Assembly (NCBI GenBank): GCA_035697325.1
Contig: DASSDB010000004.1
Location: 62,001 to 126,000 of the forward strand
Reading direction: 5' to 3'
DNA from: Candidatus Saccharimonadales bacterium
GTDB lineage: Bacteria; Patescibacteriota; Saccharimonadia; Saccharimonadales; Saccharimonadaceae
DNA length: 64,000 nucleotides
This document shows, one piece after another, positions 7,943 to 15,991 of the stretch. The notes beneath the pieces were generated by a model that saw only the letters and a list, made by a program, of their open reading frames with translations, was not told the DNA's origin and searched no databases. The position numbers and the translations under genes were made by a program. How positions within the stretch are numbered: position 1 is the first letter of the stretch; every line of letters begins with the position of its first letter.

Positions 7943-9004
7943 TCAACTCGACTCTTCGAGTTTCTTATATGCGACTGAACTCGCTATAGAAAGACTGATC
8001 ACTACGATGCCGATAAGTCCAGCTACGGCTTCGGGAATTTCGTAAAAAAGTCCGACAAGGAGCGTGATAGAGAGAATGCCGATAACATAGTGCGCACCGT
8101 GCTCTAAATAACGATATACTTCTAAAACTTTATGATGCACAAGGTAAAGAGTGAGCGATCGTACCCATAGCGCGCCTACACCGAGCCCAATTGCGATCAA
8201 AATGACATCTTGAGTAATAGCAAACGCACCAATCACACCGTCAAAACTAAAACTTGCGTCAAGAATTTCAAGATATATAAAAGATGACAAACCGGCAAGC
8301 GCAAGATGTCTTCGAGAGAGCTTGCCGCCGTCTGCTTTCTTAAGGGCATTTTCGCGCTGTTTTGTAAATATTTCCGATGCGCCATGGATAAACGCGTACG
8401 TAATAATTCCGGCTAGGCCAGCAAAGAGTGTTTCTTGTGGGTGATGATTGAATGGCAACACCATAAGCACGACTAGCACAAAAAAACATACGACGGCATG
8501 AAGCCATTTGCGCCCAATAATCTGAAGTGGCCGCTCGATTGGTCCCAGCCACCGAACAGTGCGTGATGTATCAAAGAAGAAATGAAGCGAAAGCATGAGA
8601 AGGAACATGCCACCAAACGAGGCGATACTAGGATGCGCTCCATGGAGAGCTTTGGCATATAACTCAGGATCATGAAATGCGAGATTAATCACCTCATTCC
8701 ACGGCAACCCAGCCGAAAACATAACGATAAGTATAGGAAATACTATTCTCATTCCAAATACAGCAATGAGGATGCCGACGGTAATAAACATCTTCTGCCA
8801 AAATGGTGTCATTGTGGCAAGCACGCGTGCATTGATAATGGCGTTATCGAAGCTGAAGGTAATTTCGATCACCATTAACATCAGTGCAACGAGCATGGCA
8901 CTGAAGCCCAGATAGCTCCACACAAGAACTAGTGAGGCAAATGTAATGAGCGCGGAAACAAAGAATATACGGAACGGGGAGTGACGGGAAAGCAGTGAAT
9001 TCAT
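7943..9004 (-). CDS. DUF475 family integral membrane protein (TerC-related)
   Basis: 353 residues with about nine to ten hydrophobic helices. The motif EITFSFDNAIINARVL near residues 47-62 and the later EILDASFSFDGVIGAF are the paired acidic motifs of DUF475, which is related to TerC and may handle metal ions such as manganese; transport by this protein is not shown. It is a lone gene. The minus-strand TATACT (9018-9013) ends 8 nt before the ATG and there is no Shine-Dalgarno, so the mRNA is probably leaderless. The end lies only 13 nt from the NUDIX gene, tail to tail. Confidence 0.85.
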   Translation of the reverse strand: MNSLLSRHSPFRIFFVSALITFASLVLVWSYLGFSAMLVALMLMVIEITFSFDNAIINARVLATMTPFWQKMFITVGILIAVFGMRIVFPILIVMFSAGLPWNEVINLAFHDPELYAKALHGAHPSIASFGGMFLLMLSLHFFFDTSRTVRWLGPIERPLQIIGRKWLHAVVCFFVLVVLMVLPFNHHPQETLFAGLAGIITYAFIHGASEIFTKQRENALKKADGGKLSRRHLALAGLSSFIYLEILDASFSFDGVIGAFAITQDVILIAIGLGVGALWVRSLTLYLVHHKVLEVYRYLEHGAHYVIGILSITLLVGLFYEIPEAVAGLIGIVVISLSIASSVAYKKLEESS

Positions 9005-9045
9005 ACCGTGCTAGTATAGCGTAAAACGTTCACCGTGAATACGGA

Positions 9046-10356
9046 CTAGCGGTTAAGAAGTGCCTGAAGGAGACCGCGACGACTCGCGAACCAGTAATAG
9101 CCGGCCGCAACAATCGAGCTGATGCCGAGTCCTCCAAAGAGGAGATCCATCGGACCTGTCTTAGGGAGTTCTGGAACGGTTGGCGCCACGCAGAGAGGAC
9201 TATCTTTTGGATATTGCTCTTTGCCAGGCACAGGACAGGGTGTGCAACGCGCGTCATCCTTAGGCAATGTCGGGTTGAGTGGACACATATCAGGGTTGGT
9301 AGTGATAGAAACCTCACATTTAACATCTTTTACCGCGCCATCGACAGAAAAATGAAGTGTAGCAGTTGTTTTGTAGCTACCAGCCTTTTCGTAAGTATGT
9401 TCCACGGTCTTTGCGTCCTCTGCGCTGACACCATTTTGAGTCTTGCCATCACCAAAGTCGTAGTCGACAGACTGAAGCGCGGCACCATTTTTAGCCGTAT
9501 AACTAAGATCATACGCATAGTGACGGGCAGAAAGGTCAATCGAGCGAATCGTAAGTGCATCACAGGCATAAGCAGGAGCAGCTATAGTAATCGTCGTTTG
9601 GCATTGCGTGCCAGTTGCGGGCTTGTTTGTGCCATTTACTGAAATATTTGCTGTTACTTTAATAGTGTAGGCACCAGCTTTAGCATATTCGTGCGAAGCA
9701 ACGTTTCCGCCGGTTGCCGTCTTACCATCACCAAAGTCGAAGGTATAGTTAGTCACGGTAGCCCCACCACTTGCGCTCGCACTCGCAGTAAAGTTGTATT
9801 TGGTACGCGTAACCGCGGCCGGTGTCAGGCTATCACACTTATAAGCTGGTTTTGGTTTCGGCTTTCCTTCAACCGGATTACCACAGGAGGTAATGATCGC
9901 ACTTTTAAAGACGCCATTTGCATCAAAGAACACGAATGCGACGATAGAATTACTCCTAAAAGAAGTGCTCGGTGGTGAATTATAGTATGTTTTACCACCA
10001 ATAGTTTTAGCAGTGCTTCCGGCCAGCTTTTGACGACCGATACTCATTGCATCGGTTGCAACGACTTGGCCATCTACCACAACGGTTCCGTCTTTTCGAA
10101 CCTCGCCCATTTTCGCGCTTGCAAACATTGAGCTAGTAATACCGTATGCACCATAAATGGTTGATAAGTCACCAGTTTTATTTTCGTTTACTTTTTGCGT
10201 CAGCTCATTTACGTCACCCGCCCCGCAGTGAATGATCGCATTACTGTCACAATCTCGTGGCAGTGCCGCATTCGACTGTCCATTAAAAACATTGAGCAAT
10301 AAAACCGCACCCAGTACAATCGCCAGTCCCGCCAGGCTAAGATAAAATTTGCGCAT
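9046..10356 (-). CDS. Secreted PKD-domain protein with LPXTG-type wall anchor
   Basis: 436 residues. A signal peptide (about 1-30, ending near NGQSNA) is followed by an N-terminal region of about 130 residues that I do not recognise, two PKD-like beta-sandwich repeats with FDFGDGKT and YDFGDGKT (about 180-260 and 270-355), a Cys/Pro-rich linker, and a sorting signal: LPKTG at 397-401, a hydrophobic helix and a basic tail (SRRGLLQALLNR). This predicts covalent attachment to the cell wall by a class A or E sortase, which is not in the window. GGGAGG precedes the ATG. Surface adhesion, perhaps to a host cell, is an inference. Confidence 0.85.
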   Translation of the reverse strand: MRKFYLSLAGLAIVLGAVLLLNVFNGQSNAALPRDCDSNAIIHCGAGDVNELTQKVNENKTGDLSTIYGAYGITSSMFASAKMGEVRKDGTVVVDGQVVATDAMSIGRQKLAGSTAKTIGGKTYYNSPPSTSFRSNSIVAFVFFDANGVFKSAIITSCGNPVEGKPKPKPAYKCDSLTPAAVTRTKYNFTASASASGGATVTNYTFDFGDGKTATGGNVASHEYAKAGAYTIKVTANISVNGTNKPATGTQCQTTITIAAPAYACDALTIRSIDLSARHYAYDLSYTAKNGAALQSVDYDFGDGKTQNGVSAEDAKTVEHTYEKAGSYKTTATLHFSVDGAVKDVKCEVSITTNPDMCPLNPTLPKDDARCTPCPVPGKEQYPKDSPLCVAPTVPELPKTGPMDLLFGGLGISSIVAAGYYWFASRRGLLQALLNR

Positions 10357-10453
10357 AGATCCTCCCGTAATCTCTACACCGTTGATTTAATGTTATCGTA
10401 TCATTGTTTTTTCCACTGGTCAATTTGTTTGTGATGTAATATTTATTGTAGCT

Positions 10454-10483
10454 TTGCACCTTACGGCACAAACTTGCTATACT
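10454..10483 (+). promoter_or_regulatory. Promoter placed for a leaderless mRNA
   Basis: TTGCAC (10454-10459), an 18-nt spacer ending in TGC, and TATACT (10478-10483). Seven nt separate the -10 from the ATG at 10491, so transcription should start at or within one base of the start codon. Confidence 0.65.
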
Positions 10484-10490
10484 ATTCCTT

Positions 10491-11051
10491 ATGAAACACT
10501 TGAGTCTTGCTAAACCGCATTTGATCGTCACGGTAGGAATTCCAGGGTGCGGTAAGAGTTTTTTTGCCGAAAAGTTTGCTTCGACATTTGGTGCTCCACG
10601 AGTAAGCCAAGAAAAGCTAGCCGATTTCGTTCAAGGAGACATAAAGGCCGTTATGGAATTGCAACTTGATGAACTGCTAAAAACCAATCAATCTATTATT
10701 TACGATGGTGCAGCGGAAAGCCGCACGGAACGAAGCGAATTGGCCAAAAAAGCCCGCCAAGCAGGATACAGCATTTTATATGTTTGGGTTCAAACCGATG
10801 AGGCAACGGCAAAAGCGCGCTTTATGCAAACACATAAGCATTCATCAAGTGAAGAATATACTAAAGCCCTCAAACACTTCACACCTCCGAACACTATTGA
10901 AAAACCATTAGTAGTAAGCGGCAAGCATACTTATGCAACTCAGGCCAAGGTAGTACTAAAGCGCCTGTCCGCTCCACGGACCGAAATCTCCGGACACCAA
11001 AAGGCACCCATACGCCCTGATCGAGGAGCAGGACGTATCGTTGTTCGCTAG
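10491..11051 (+). CDS. P-loop kinase-like protein (AAA_33/zeta-toxin-like fold)
   Basis: 186 residues. Walker A is GIPGCGKSF (about 17-25) and a presumed acceptor-side motif is IIYDGAAESRTER (about 65-77), followed by a LYVWVQTDEATAKARF strand-helix seen in small nucleoside or phosphotransferase kinases. The C-terminal 30 residues are basic. No antitoxin gene is beside it, so a toxin role is not supported; nucleotide or RNA-end kinase are equally possible. No Shine-Dalgarno is present; see the promoter at 10454. The following peptidase gene is 24 nt downstream, probably in the same operon. Confidence 0.75.
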   Translation: MKHLSLAKPHLIVTVGIPGCGKSFFAEKFASTFGAPRVSQEKLADFVQGDIKAVMELQLDELLKTNQSIIYDGAAESRTERSELAKKARQAGYSILYVWVQTDEATAKARFMQTHKHSSSEEYTKALKHFTPPNTIEKPLVVSGKHTYATQAKVVLKRLSAPRTEISGHQKAPIRPDRGAGRIVVR

Positions 11052-11075
11052 AGGTGCTTAAAAGGAGTATTGACC

Positions 11076-11771
11076 GTGACGTCGCGTATTATCGACGAAG
11101 AATTTGGCACCATTCCCGTTAGGAGAAGCGCCAAAGCTACCAATGTACGCTTAAGGGTAGCGCCAGATGGTGGTCTTCGGGCTTCGCTACCTCTTTACGC
11201 ACCTCTTTTTCTGGTAAAACGGCTTATCAAAAACTCTCGCCACGAACTTCGGCAACTCCTTGAAGATCACCAAAAAGAAGTAGTTTTTACAGATGGGATG
11301 CAAATCGGCAAAAGCCACTCGCTACTCGTGCGTGCAACAACCGGACGGTTTTTGGTAGCGAGGCATGGTCAGCAGATTATCGTGCATCTTCCCGAGGGAA
11401 AGCAGCTTAATGAAAGCACAATAACAAAAGAGATACGAAGTGTCGTCCAGCAGGCTATGCGACTCGAGGCAAAAAGTTATCTTCCTAAACGGCTTGCGTT
11501 CCTAGCCGATACTCACGGATTTCACTACAAAAAAGTACGGTTTTCTCACGCAAGTGGGCGATGGGGAAGCTGTAGCTCCAATGGTACGATCAGCCTAAAC
11601 ATCGCACTTATGAAGCTCCCGTTTGAACTTATTGACTATGTATTAATCCACGAGTTGAGCCATACGATTGAAATGAATCACTCTGAAAGCTTTTGGCGCC
11701 TTGTTGAAGCAGGTGACCCAAACTACAAAAGTCATCGGCGACTCCTCAAATCCGAAACTCCCTCTATATAG
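11076..11771 (+). CDS. YgjP-like zinc metallopeptidase (DUF45/WLM type)
   Basis: 231 residues from the GTG at 11076; AAAGGAG at 11061-11067 is then 8 nt away, whereas the TTG at 11070 would be too near. The zinc site is HELSH (in VLIHELSHTIEMNH) with the third ligand in the following H and a conserved FW. The preceding RWGSCSSNGTISLN is the family hallmark. Cytosolic; members lie beside many unrelated genes and the substrates are not known. Downstream is a sensor kinase with its own promoter. Confidence 0.85.
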   Translation: MTSRIIDEEFGTIPVRRSAKATNVRLRVAPDGGLRASLPLYAPLFLVKRLIKNSRHELRQLLEDHQKEVVFTDGMQIGKSHSLLVRATTGRFLVARHGQQIIVHLPEGKQLNESTITKEIRSVVQQAMRLEAKSYLPKRLAFLADTHGFHYKKVRFSHASGRWGSCSSNGTISLNIALMKLPFELIDYVLIHELSHTIEMNHSESFWRLVEAGDPNYKSHRRLLKSETPSI

Positions 11772-11819
11772 CAATCGTGCTTTCAAAGCTATGCGATTAT
11801 TTGTATAATAACCATAAGC

Positions 11820-13451
11820 ATGTTTAGGGGAAAAGTTAAAATTGATCCACGCACCGCGCGTATCATTCGGTTCACGTCACTTATTATTCCACCCCTATTA
11901 ACAACATATACATGTATTATCCACTTTTCTAAGATCGATTCTTTCCGTTACCCAACAACCGATTTTGCCGTGCTCGGCATTATGATTCCCTGGGTGATCG
12001 CCGGGATCGTTCAATTTATTTTTCCGATCAAATACAAACGAGGCGCGTGGCTTTATTTGGCGGTAAACCACGTGCTCGTGATGCTCACCCTTCTCTTTAT
12101 ATCGAGCTTCAGCACTTCATTGACACCACTATGGACGGTCCTTTTTCTTGTGTCTTATATCTATTTTTCAAAACGAGGACTGTGGTTTAGTATTGCACTT
12201 CTTATTCTTACGAGCCTTCTTGATAGCACACTCCACTTTAGTCCAGGAGTGTTTGCCACAAATACAGTTATCGCGGCGGGAGTCGTAGCGCTTGGGCTTA
12301 CTGCCGTAGCGCTTGGAAGGGTCCAAGAGATTAACTCAAGCCGAAGTCAGGCCAGAGAGGCACTACAGCGCGATCGCATCCTAACGCTTGTCAATAACTT
12401 GGCCGATGCGATTTTAAGCATCGACAAAGATGGAGTCGTACGTGTTTATAATGCCGCATGTCTTAATTTGCTTGATACCAACGCCGATCTGAATGGTAAG
12501 CACATCAAAGAGATACTAACTCTTCAAGATAAAAGTGGCGCTACAGTTGACATCATGAAGGACCTCAAGGCAAACCGAGGCGTTGCTATTCGCGATGATG
12601 TCACACTCGACCTTGAAGGCGATGTACTGCGTATAGAGCTGACGTATTCACCGATTCGAAGTAGTTACTCCATGTCAAAGACGACATCAAGCCAAAATCA
12701 GGACGGCTATATTCTTATTCTGCGTGATATTACTAAAACCAAAAGCCTTGAAGAGGAGCGCGATGAATTTATTAGTGTCGTAAGCCACGAGCTTCGCACG
12801 CCAATCACCATCATGGAAGGAACGCTCAGTAATCTTCAGATCATGCTTGGACGACCCGATATCGGTGAAACTGTACTAAAAGATAGTCTTGACGCTGCCC
12901 ACGAACAAGTTGTGTACCTGGCAAAGATGGTGAATGACCTTAGCACTCTTTCGCGAGCAGAAAGAGGTGTCGCCGACACTCCTGAGACGATCACTGTACG
13001 AGCTCTCGTTGATGATCTTTATAAAGAATACGCCCCTCAGGCCGAGGCAAAAAAACTGCATTTCAATTTGGATCTTGATTCGCATTTAGGACACGTCAGT
13101 GCTAGTTCCTTATATCTTAAGGAGCTTCTCCAAAATTTCATTACGAACGCGCTTAAATATACGAAAGAAGGAAGTATTACATTTCGCGTAGCACGCAAAG
13201 ATGATCACCTTACCTTTGAGGTTAAAGACACGGGCATCGGCATCAGTAAAAGCGACCAGGGAAAGATCTTTAACAAGTTTTACCGGTCAGAAGATTACCG
13301 TACCCGCGAGACAAGCGGCACAGGCTTAGGCTTATATGTCGCTGCGAAATTAGCAAAAAAACTCGGCACAAAAATTGACTTTCATAGCCGCTTGAATCAC
13401 GGTTCAAACTTCAGCTTCGTACTTCCTGTAGAATCATCCGACAAACGCTAG
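11820..13451 (+). CDS. Membrane PAS-domain histidine kinase, orphan
   Basis: 543 residues. Five or six helices occupy the first 170 residues without a large external domain, followed by a PAS domain (about 185-300, LADAILSIDKDGVVRVYNAA), HisKA with H323 in VVSHELRTPI, and an ATPase domain with N box FITNALKYTKE, DTGIGIS and GTGLGLYVA. No regulator gene adjoins it, so the partner is elsewhere, possibly the CheY-like protein at 15599. TATAAT at 11804-11809 lies 10 nt before the ATG and no ribosome-binding site is seen. The end overlaps the convergent glycosyltransferase by 4 nt. Confidence 0.9.
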   Translation: MFRGKVKIDPRTARIIRFTSLIIPPLLTTYTCIIHFSKIDSFRYPTTDFAVLGIMIPWVIAGIVQFIFPIKYKRGAWLYLAVNHVLVMLTLLFISSFSTSLTPLWTVLFLVSYIYFSKRGLWFSIALLILTSLLDSTLHFSPGVFATNTVIAAGVVALGLTAVALGRVQEINSSRSQAREALQRDRILTLVNNLADAILSIDKDGVVRVYNAACLNLLDTNADLNGKHIKEILTLQDKSGATVDIMKDLKANRGVAIRDDVTLDLEGDVLRIELTYSPIRSSYSMSKTTSSQNQDGYILILRDITKTKSLEEERDEFISVVSHELRTPITIMEGTLSNLQIMLGRPDIGETVLKDSLDAAHEQVVYLAKMVNDLSTLSRAERGVADTPETITVRALVDDLYKEYAPQAEAKKLHFNLDLDSHLGHVSASSLYLKELLQNFITNALKYTKEGSITFRVARKDDHLTFEVKDTGIGISKSDQGKIFNKFYRSEDYRTRETSGTGLGLYVAAKLAKKLGTKIDFHSRLNHGSNFSFVLPVESSDKR

Positions 13452-14563
13452 GCCTTTGTTTCCTCCATACCTGTATAAATGGAGCGGTCTTTCCAGGTAA
13501 TATTTTTGAAACCATACCCCCAGGCACTTGCAATAAATAGTATAAATTCCTGAAGAGATACATAAGGCCATAGTACTATGCCGAGCCACCACCGCTTTAC
13601 CCAAACAGCTTTAAGATAAAAAGCATACACAGTCCCATACCCTAAAAGGATAACTGCACCGATTGTATGAATATCATTCCACCCAAACACCCCGGCCACA
13701 ACAAACAGTATCGGCGCACTTAAAAGCAAGAAGAGTAAAAAACCTCCTATAAATCCTAGGATATTCTTTCCAAATAATGGATAGAGCAGCCTTTGGCTTG
13801 TTTTGAGCTGTGATTTCCATCTTTTTTCATATCCCACACCAAGGACTTCATCAGAGATGATACAATTGTACGTTATTCCTGATCTTGCTAGTGCACTTTC
13901 GGGTTCAACGCTACGCTTAAATTCGCTTATACGATCCAGCAAACCAAGCAATAGGTTCCGTTTGATCATCCAAAGAGAACCCGATGCCGTTACCCGGCCT
14001 ATCTGCCCAAAAATGCATTGCCAGAAGTAACGTAGCGTACCAAAAAGCACATTGGCTCGATACGTATCGTAGCGCCTTGGAATAACAGAAATCATGTCTT
14101 TTTTCTCGCTCTGGCCATACCCGACTAATTGACTTATCGTACGCGGCGTAATATGCGTATCGACATCCATAAAAACAACGTGTGTCCCGCTAGCTTCTCG
14201 CGCAAGCGTATCCAATGCATAGTTACGCCCCAGCCACCCTCTAGGCAACGGTTTACCTGGTATGAAGCGGACCCCCGCATGAGCGAACGATTTTATAATG
14301 ATAGAAGTATCGTCCTGAGAGTTATCGTCAAGCACAAGAACTTCGAGCTTGGGATAGTCGCTCGCTAGTACGCGTTCAAGACATTCAGACAGAGCGTGCT
14401 TTTCATTTCGCGCGGGGATACACAGCGAGATGGTTGGAATATCTGATGAAACCATATCCGAACGTCGGATACGAAGCCGTTGAAGCGATATGCGGAGCAA
14501 TACAAAAATTAAAACCAGCACAGCACTACTTGCAAATAAAATTCCATAGCATGCTATTTCCAT
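13448..14563 (-). CDS. Membrane glycosyltransferase, family 2
   Basis: 371 residues. An N-terminal helix (about 5-27), then a GT-A fold: SLCIPARNEKHALSECLERV, a VLDDNSQDDT nucleotide-binding loop and VVFMDVDTHI with the metal-binding D-x-D. Three C-terminal helices (about 275-300, 305-325, 330-355) anchor it. The pattern resembles CrtQ/ceramide-type glucosyltransferases that use a lipid or polyprenyl acceptor; the sugar is unknown. The promoter TGG-TACCAT (minus strand, 14579-14571) ends 7 nt before the ATG with no Shine-Dalgarno, so it is probably leaderless. Confidence 0.87.
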   Translation of the reverse strand: MEIACYGILFASSAVLVLIFVLLRISLQRLRIRRSDMVSSDIPTISLCIPARNEKHALSECLERVLASDYPKLEVLVLDDNSQDDTSIIIKSFAHAGVRFIPGKPLPRGWLGRNYALDTLAREASGTHVVFMDVDTHITPRTISQLVGYGQSEKKDMISVIPRRYDTYRANVLFGTLRYFWQCIFGQIGRVTASGSLWMIKRNLLLGLLDRISEFKRSVEPESALARSGITYNCIISDEVLGVGYEKRWKSQLKTSQRLLYPLFGKNILGFIGGFLLFLLLSAPILFVVAGVFGWNDIHTIGAVILLGYGTVYAFYLKAVWVKRWWLGIVLWPYVSLQEFILFIASAWGYGFKNITWKDRSIYTGMEETKA

Positions 14564-14582
14564 TCATTTTATGGTACCATGC

Positions 14583-14611
14583 TTGACCTCAGAAGAATAG
14601 CAAGGTACAAT
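14583..14611 (+). promoter_or_regulatory. Strong secE-nusG promoter
   Basis: TTGACC (14583-14588), a 17-nt spacer, TACAAT (14606-14611). It is nearly consensus for the housekeeping sigma factor and reads toward secE. The start point is expected near 14618, just before the hairpin at 14622. Confidence 0.75.
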
Positions 14612-14621
14612 ACTACTTGAC

Positions 14622-14639
14622 AGTCTGCTACGGCAGACT
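14622..14639 (+). promoter_or_regulatory. UNCG-capped hairpin at the 5' end of secE mRNA
   Basis: AGTCTGC pairs with GCAGACT across a TACG tetraloop closed by C-G, a very stable UNCG loop, followed by TTTTAATTT. Placed within a few nt of the predicted start, it could protect the mRNA or act as a weak attenuator. The ribosome-binding site GGGAG is about 10 nt further on. Confidence 0.5.
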
Positions 14640-14659
14640 TTTAATTTGGGAGCGAAAAC

Positions 14660-15001
14660 GTGGCAAAAGGCAAAGCAGCAAAAAAGAATGAAGCGACTGT
14701 TGTACGCGTGAGCGCGAAAGACGACGGCAAGAAAAAAACCAAAAAAATTGAAGAGGCAGTAGTAGCCGCACCTGCGGTTGCGCCTGTAGAAAAAAAGAGA
14801 GAGAAGGGTGTTAATCCGATCATTGCGATCGGGGGCTATTTCAAAGGAGCATGGCAAGAACTTAAGCAGGTTCGCTGGCCTAATCGGCAAGCAACATGGA
14901 GCATGACAGCCGCACTTCTTGGATTTACAGCATTTTTTGTTGTGCTAATCCTTCTTCTCGATGCATTATTTAAATACGTATTTCAATTAATTTTAGGATA
15001 A
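14660..15001 (+). CDS. secE: Preprotein translocase subunit SecE
   Basis: 113 residues started by GTG after GGGAG. The first 55 residues are a Lys/Ala-rich extension. The conserved part is FKGAWQELKQVRWPNRQATW followed by one membrane helix (about 80-110), the minimal single-span SecE. It clamps SecY in the SecYEG channel. nusG follows after 7 nt, as in most bacteria. The hairpin at 14622 lies in its leader. Confidence 0.93.
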   Translation: MAKGKAAKKNEATVVRVSAKDDGKKKTKKIEEAVVAAPAVAPVEKKREKGVNPIIAIGGYFKGAWQELKQVRWPNRQATWSMTAALLGFTAFFVVLILLLDALFKYVFQLILG

Positions 15002-15008
15002 AGGAACT

Positions 15009-15551
15009 ATGGCAAATCGATACGACTCAAGTAGGCAATGGTACGCGGTACACACATACAGCGGCTACGAAGAAAAGGTAGCGGAGAGCATCCGCCAGCG
15101 CATCAACGCAGTTGATATGGCGGACAAAATCTTCGATGTAATGGTTCCTAAGGAAAAACAGATCGAAATCAAAAACGGTAAACGTAAAGTTGCCGACAAA
15201 AAGATCTTCCAGGGTTATGTACTCGTAGAAATGAAATTGACAGACGAGACATGGTACATCGTACGTAATACTCCAGGTGTTACTGGGTTTGTTGGAAGCG
15301 GTACCGAACCGACACCAGTTTCAGATAATGAAATTTCTAAGATCAAAAAACGCATGGGCGTTGATGATCCAAAACATCATATCGACTTTTCAATCGGTGA
15401 AGTGGTATCAATCACCGATGGGCCGTTCAAAGGATTTGACGGTGCAATCAGCGAAATCGACAACCAAAAAGGTAAGATCAAAGTCATGGTCAGCATGTTT
15501 GGCCGCGACACTCCTGTCGAGCTTGATGCGCTCCAAGTAAAGAAAGTATAG
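15009..15551 (+). CDS. nusG: Transcription termination/antitermination factor NusG
   Basis: 180 residues. The NGN domain (about 10-115) begins RQWYAVHTYSGYEEKVAESI and includes GYVLVEMKLTDETWYIVRNT and PGVTGFVG; the KOW domain (about 128-178) has GEVVSITDGPFKGFDGAISE. It binds RNA polymerase beta-prime and links it with Rho or ribosomal protein S10. An AAGGAAC site lies 5 nt before the ATG. Normally rplK follows, but here the + strand ends at a terminator and 4.5 kb of opposite-strand genes intervene. Confidence 0.96.
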   Translation: MANRYDSSRQWYAVHTYSGYEEKVAESIRQRINAVDMADKIFDVMVPKEKQIEIKNGKRKVADKKIFQGYVLVEMKLTDETWYIVRNTPGVTGFVGSGTEPTPVSDNEISKIKKRMGVDDPKHHIDFSIGEVVSITDGPFKGFDGAISEIDNQKGKIKVMVSMFGRDTPVELDALQVKKV

Positions 15552-15565
15552 TCTTTTGTGCCTTT

Positions 15566-15595
15566 AAAATAGCCCTTCGCTGTAGGGGCTATTTT
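15566..15595 (+). terminator. Terminator of secE-nusG
   Basis: AAAATAGCCC (15566-15575) pairs with GGGCTATTTT (15586-15595), followed by T-rich sequence. The A-rich left arm also makes it usable for the convergent CheY-like gene ending at 15599. Confidence 0.85.
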
Positions 15596-15598
15596 TGT

Positions 15599-15991
15599 CT
15601 AATTCTTCGCAGACTCTTCGAATGATTTGATTATCTCTACAAGATCACCCAAGTTGATTTCTGCCTTGATGACGTACCCATCCATATCTTTTTTTACTTC
15701 AGCGTCAACTCGACTTGAATCACCTAGGTTTGTAAGAAGCACAATTTTTGTCCTCGTACATCCGTATTGCTCGTCGTGGCGCAGCAATTTCAAAACACGA
15801 AATCCATCGAGGTGCGGCATCATAATATCAAGAAATATAAGGTCGGGTTTGAGCTCCTTGGCTTTTTTGAGCGCATCTTCTCCGTCAACCGCAGACGTAA
15901 TAAAATAACCCCTATGCCGCAAAAACTGTTCGTAGATAGTTCTTAGTTCGACATTGTCCTCAACGAGTAATATTTTTTGTAAGCCAGCCAC
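15599..15991 (-). CDS. Single-domain CheY-like response regulator
   Basis: 130 residues, receiver domain only: acidic pair in LVEDN, acceptor Asp in LIFLDIMMPHLDGF (near 55), LLTNLG and the conserved Lys in VIKAEI. There is no output domain, so it acts by protein contact or as a phosphorelay intermediate. GTG start after AAGGAGAAAAC. The start lies 32 nt inside the kinase gene in another frame, so it is co-expressed with that kinase and with the binding-protein gene upstream. Confidence 0.92.
   Translation of the reverse strand: MAGLQKILLVEDNVELRTIYEQFLRHRGYFITSAVDGEDALKKAKELKPDLIFLDIMMPHLDGFRVLKLLRHDEQYGCTRTKIVLLTNLGDSSRVDAEVKKDMDGYVIKAEINLGDLVEIIKSFEESAKN

Noticed and set aside
10491-11051. 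Zeta-type toxin of a toxin-antitoxin pair
   Set aside because: The P-loop fold is similar, but no small antitoxin gene adjoins it and the next gene is a peptidase, so only a kinase-like call is supported.
14564-14890. Minus-strand 108-codon frame opposite secE
   Set aside because: It is a shadow of the Lys/Ala-rich secE coding sequence, and secE has a promoter, ribosome-binding site and conserved product.
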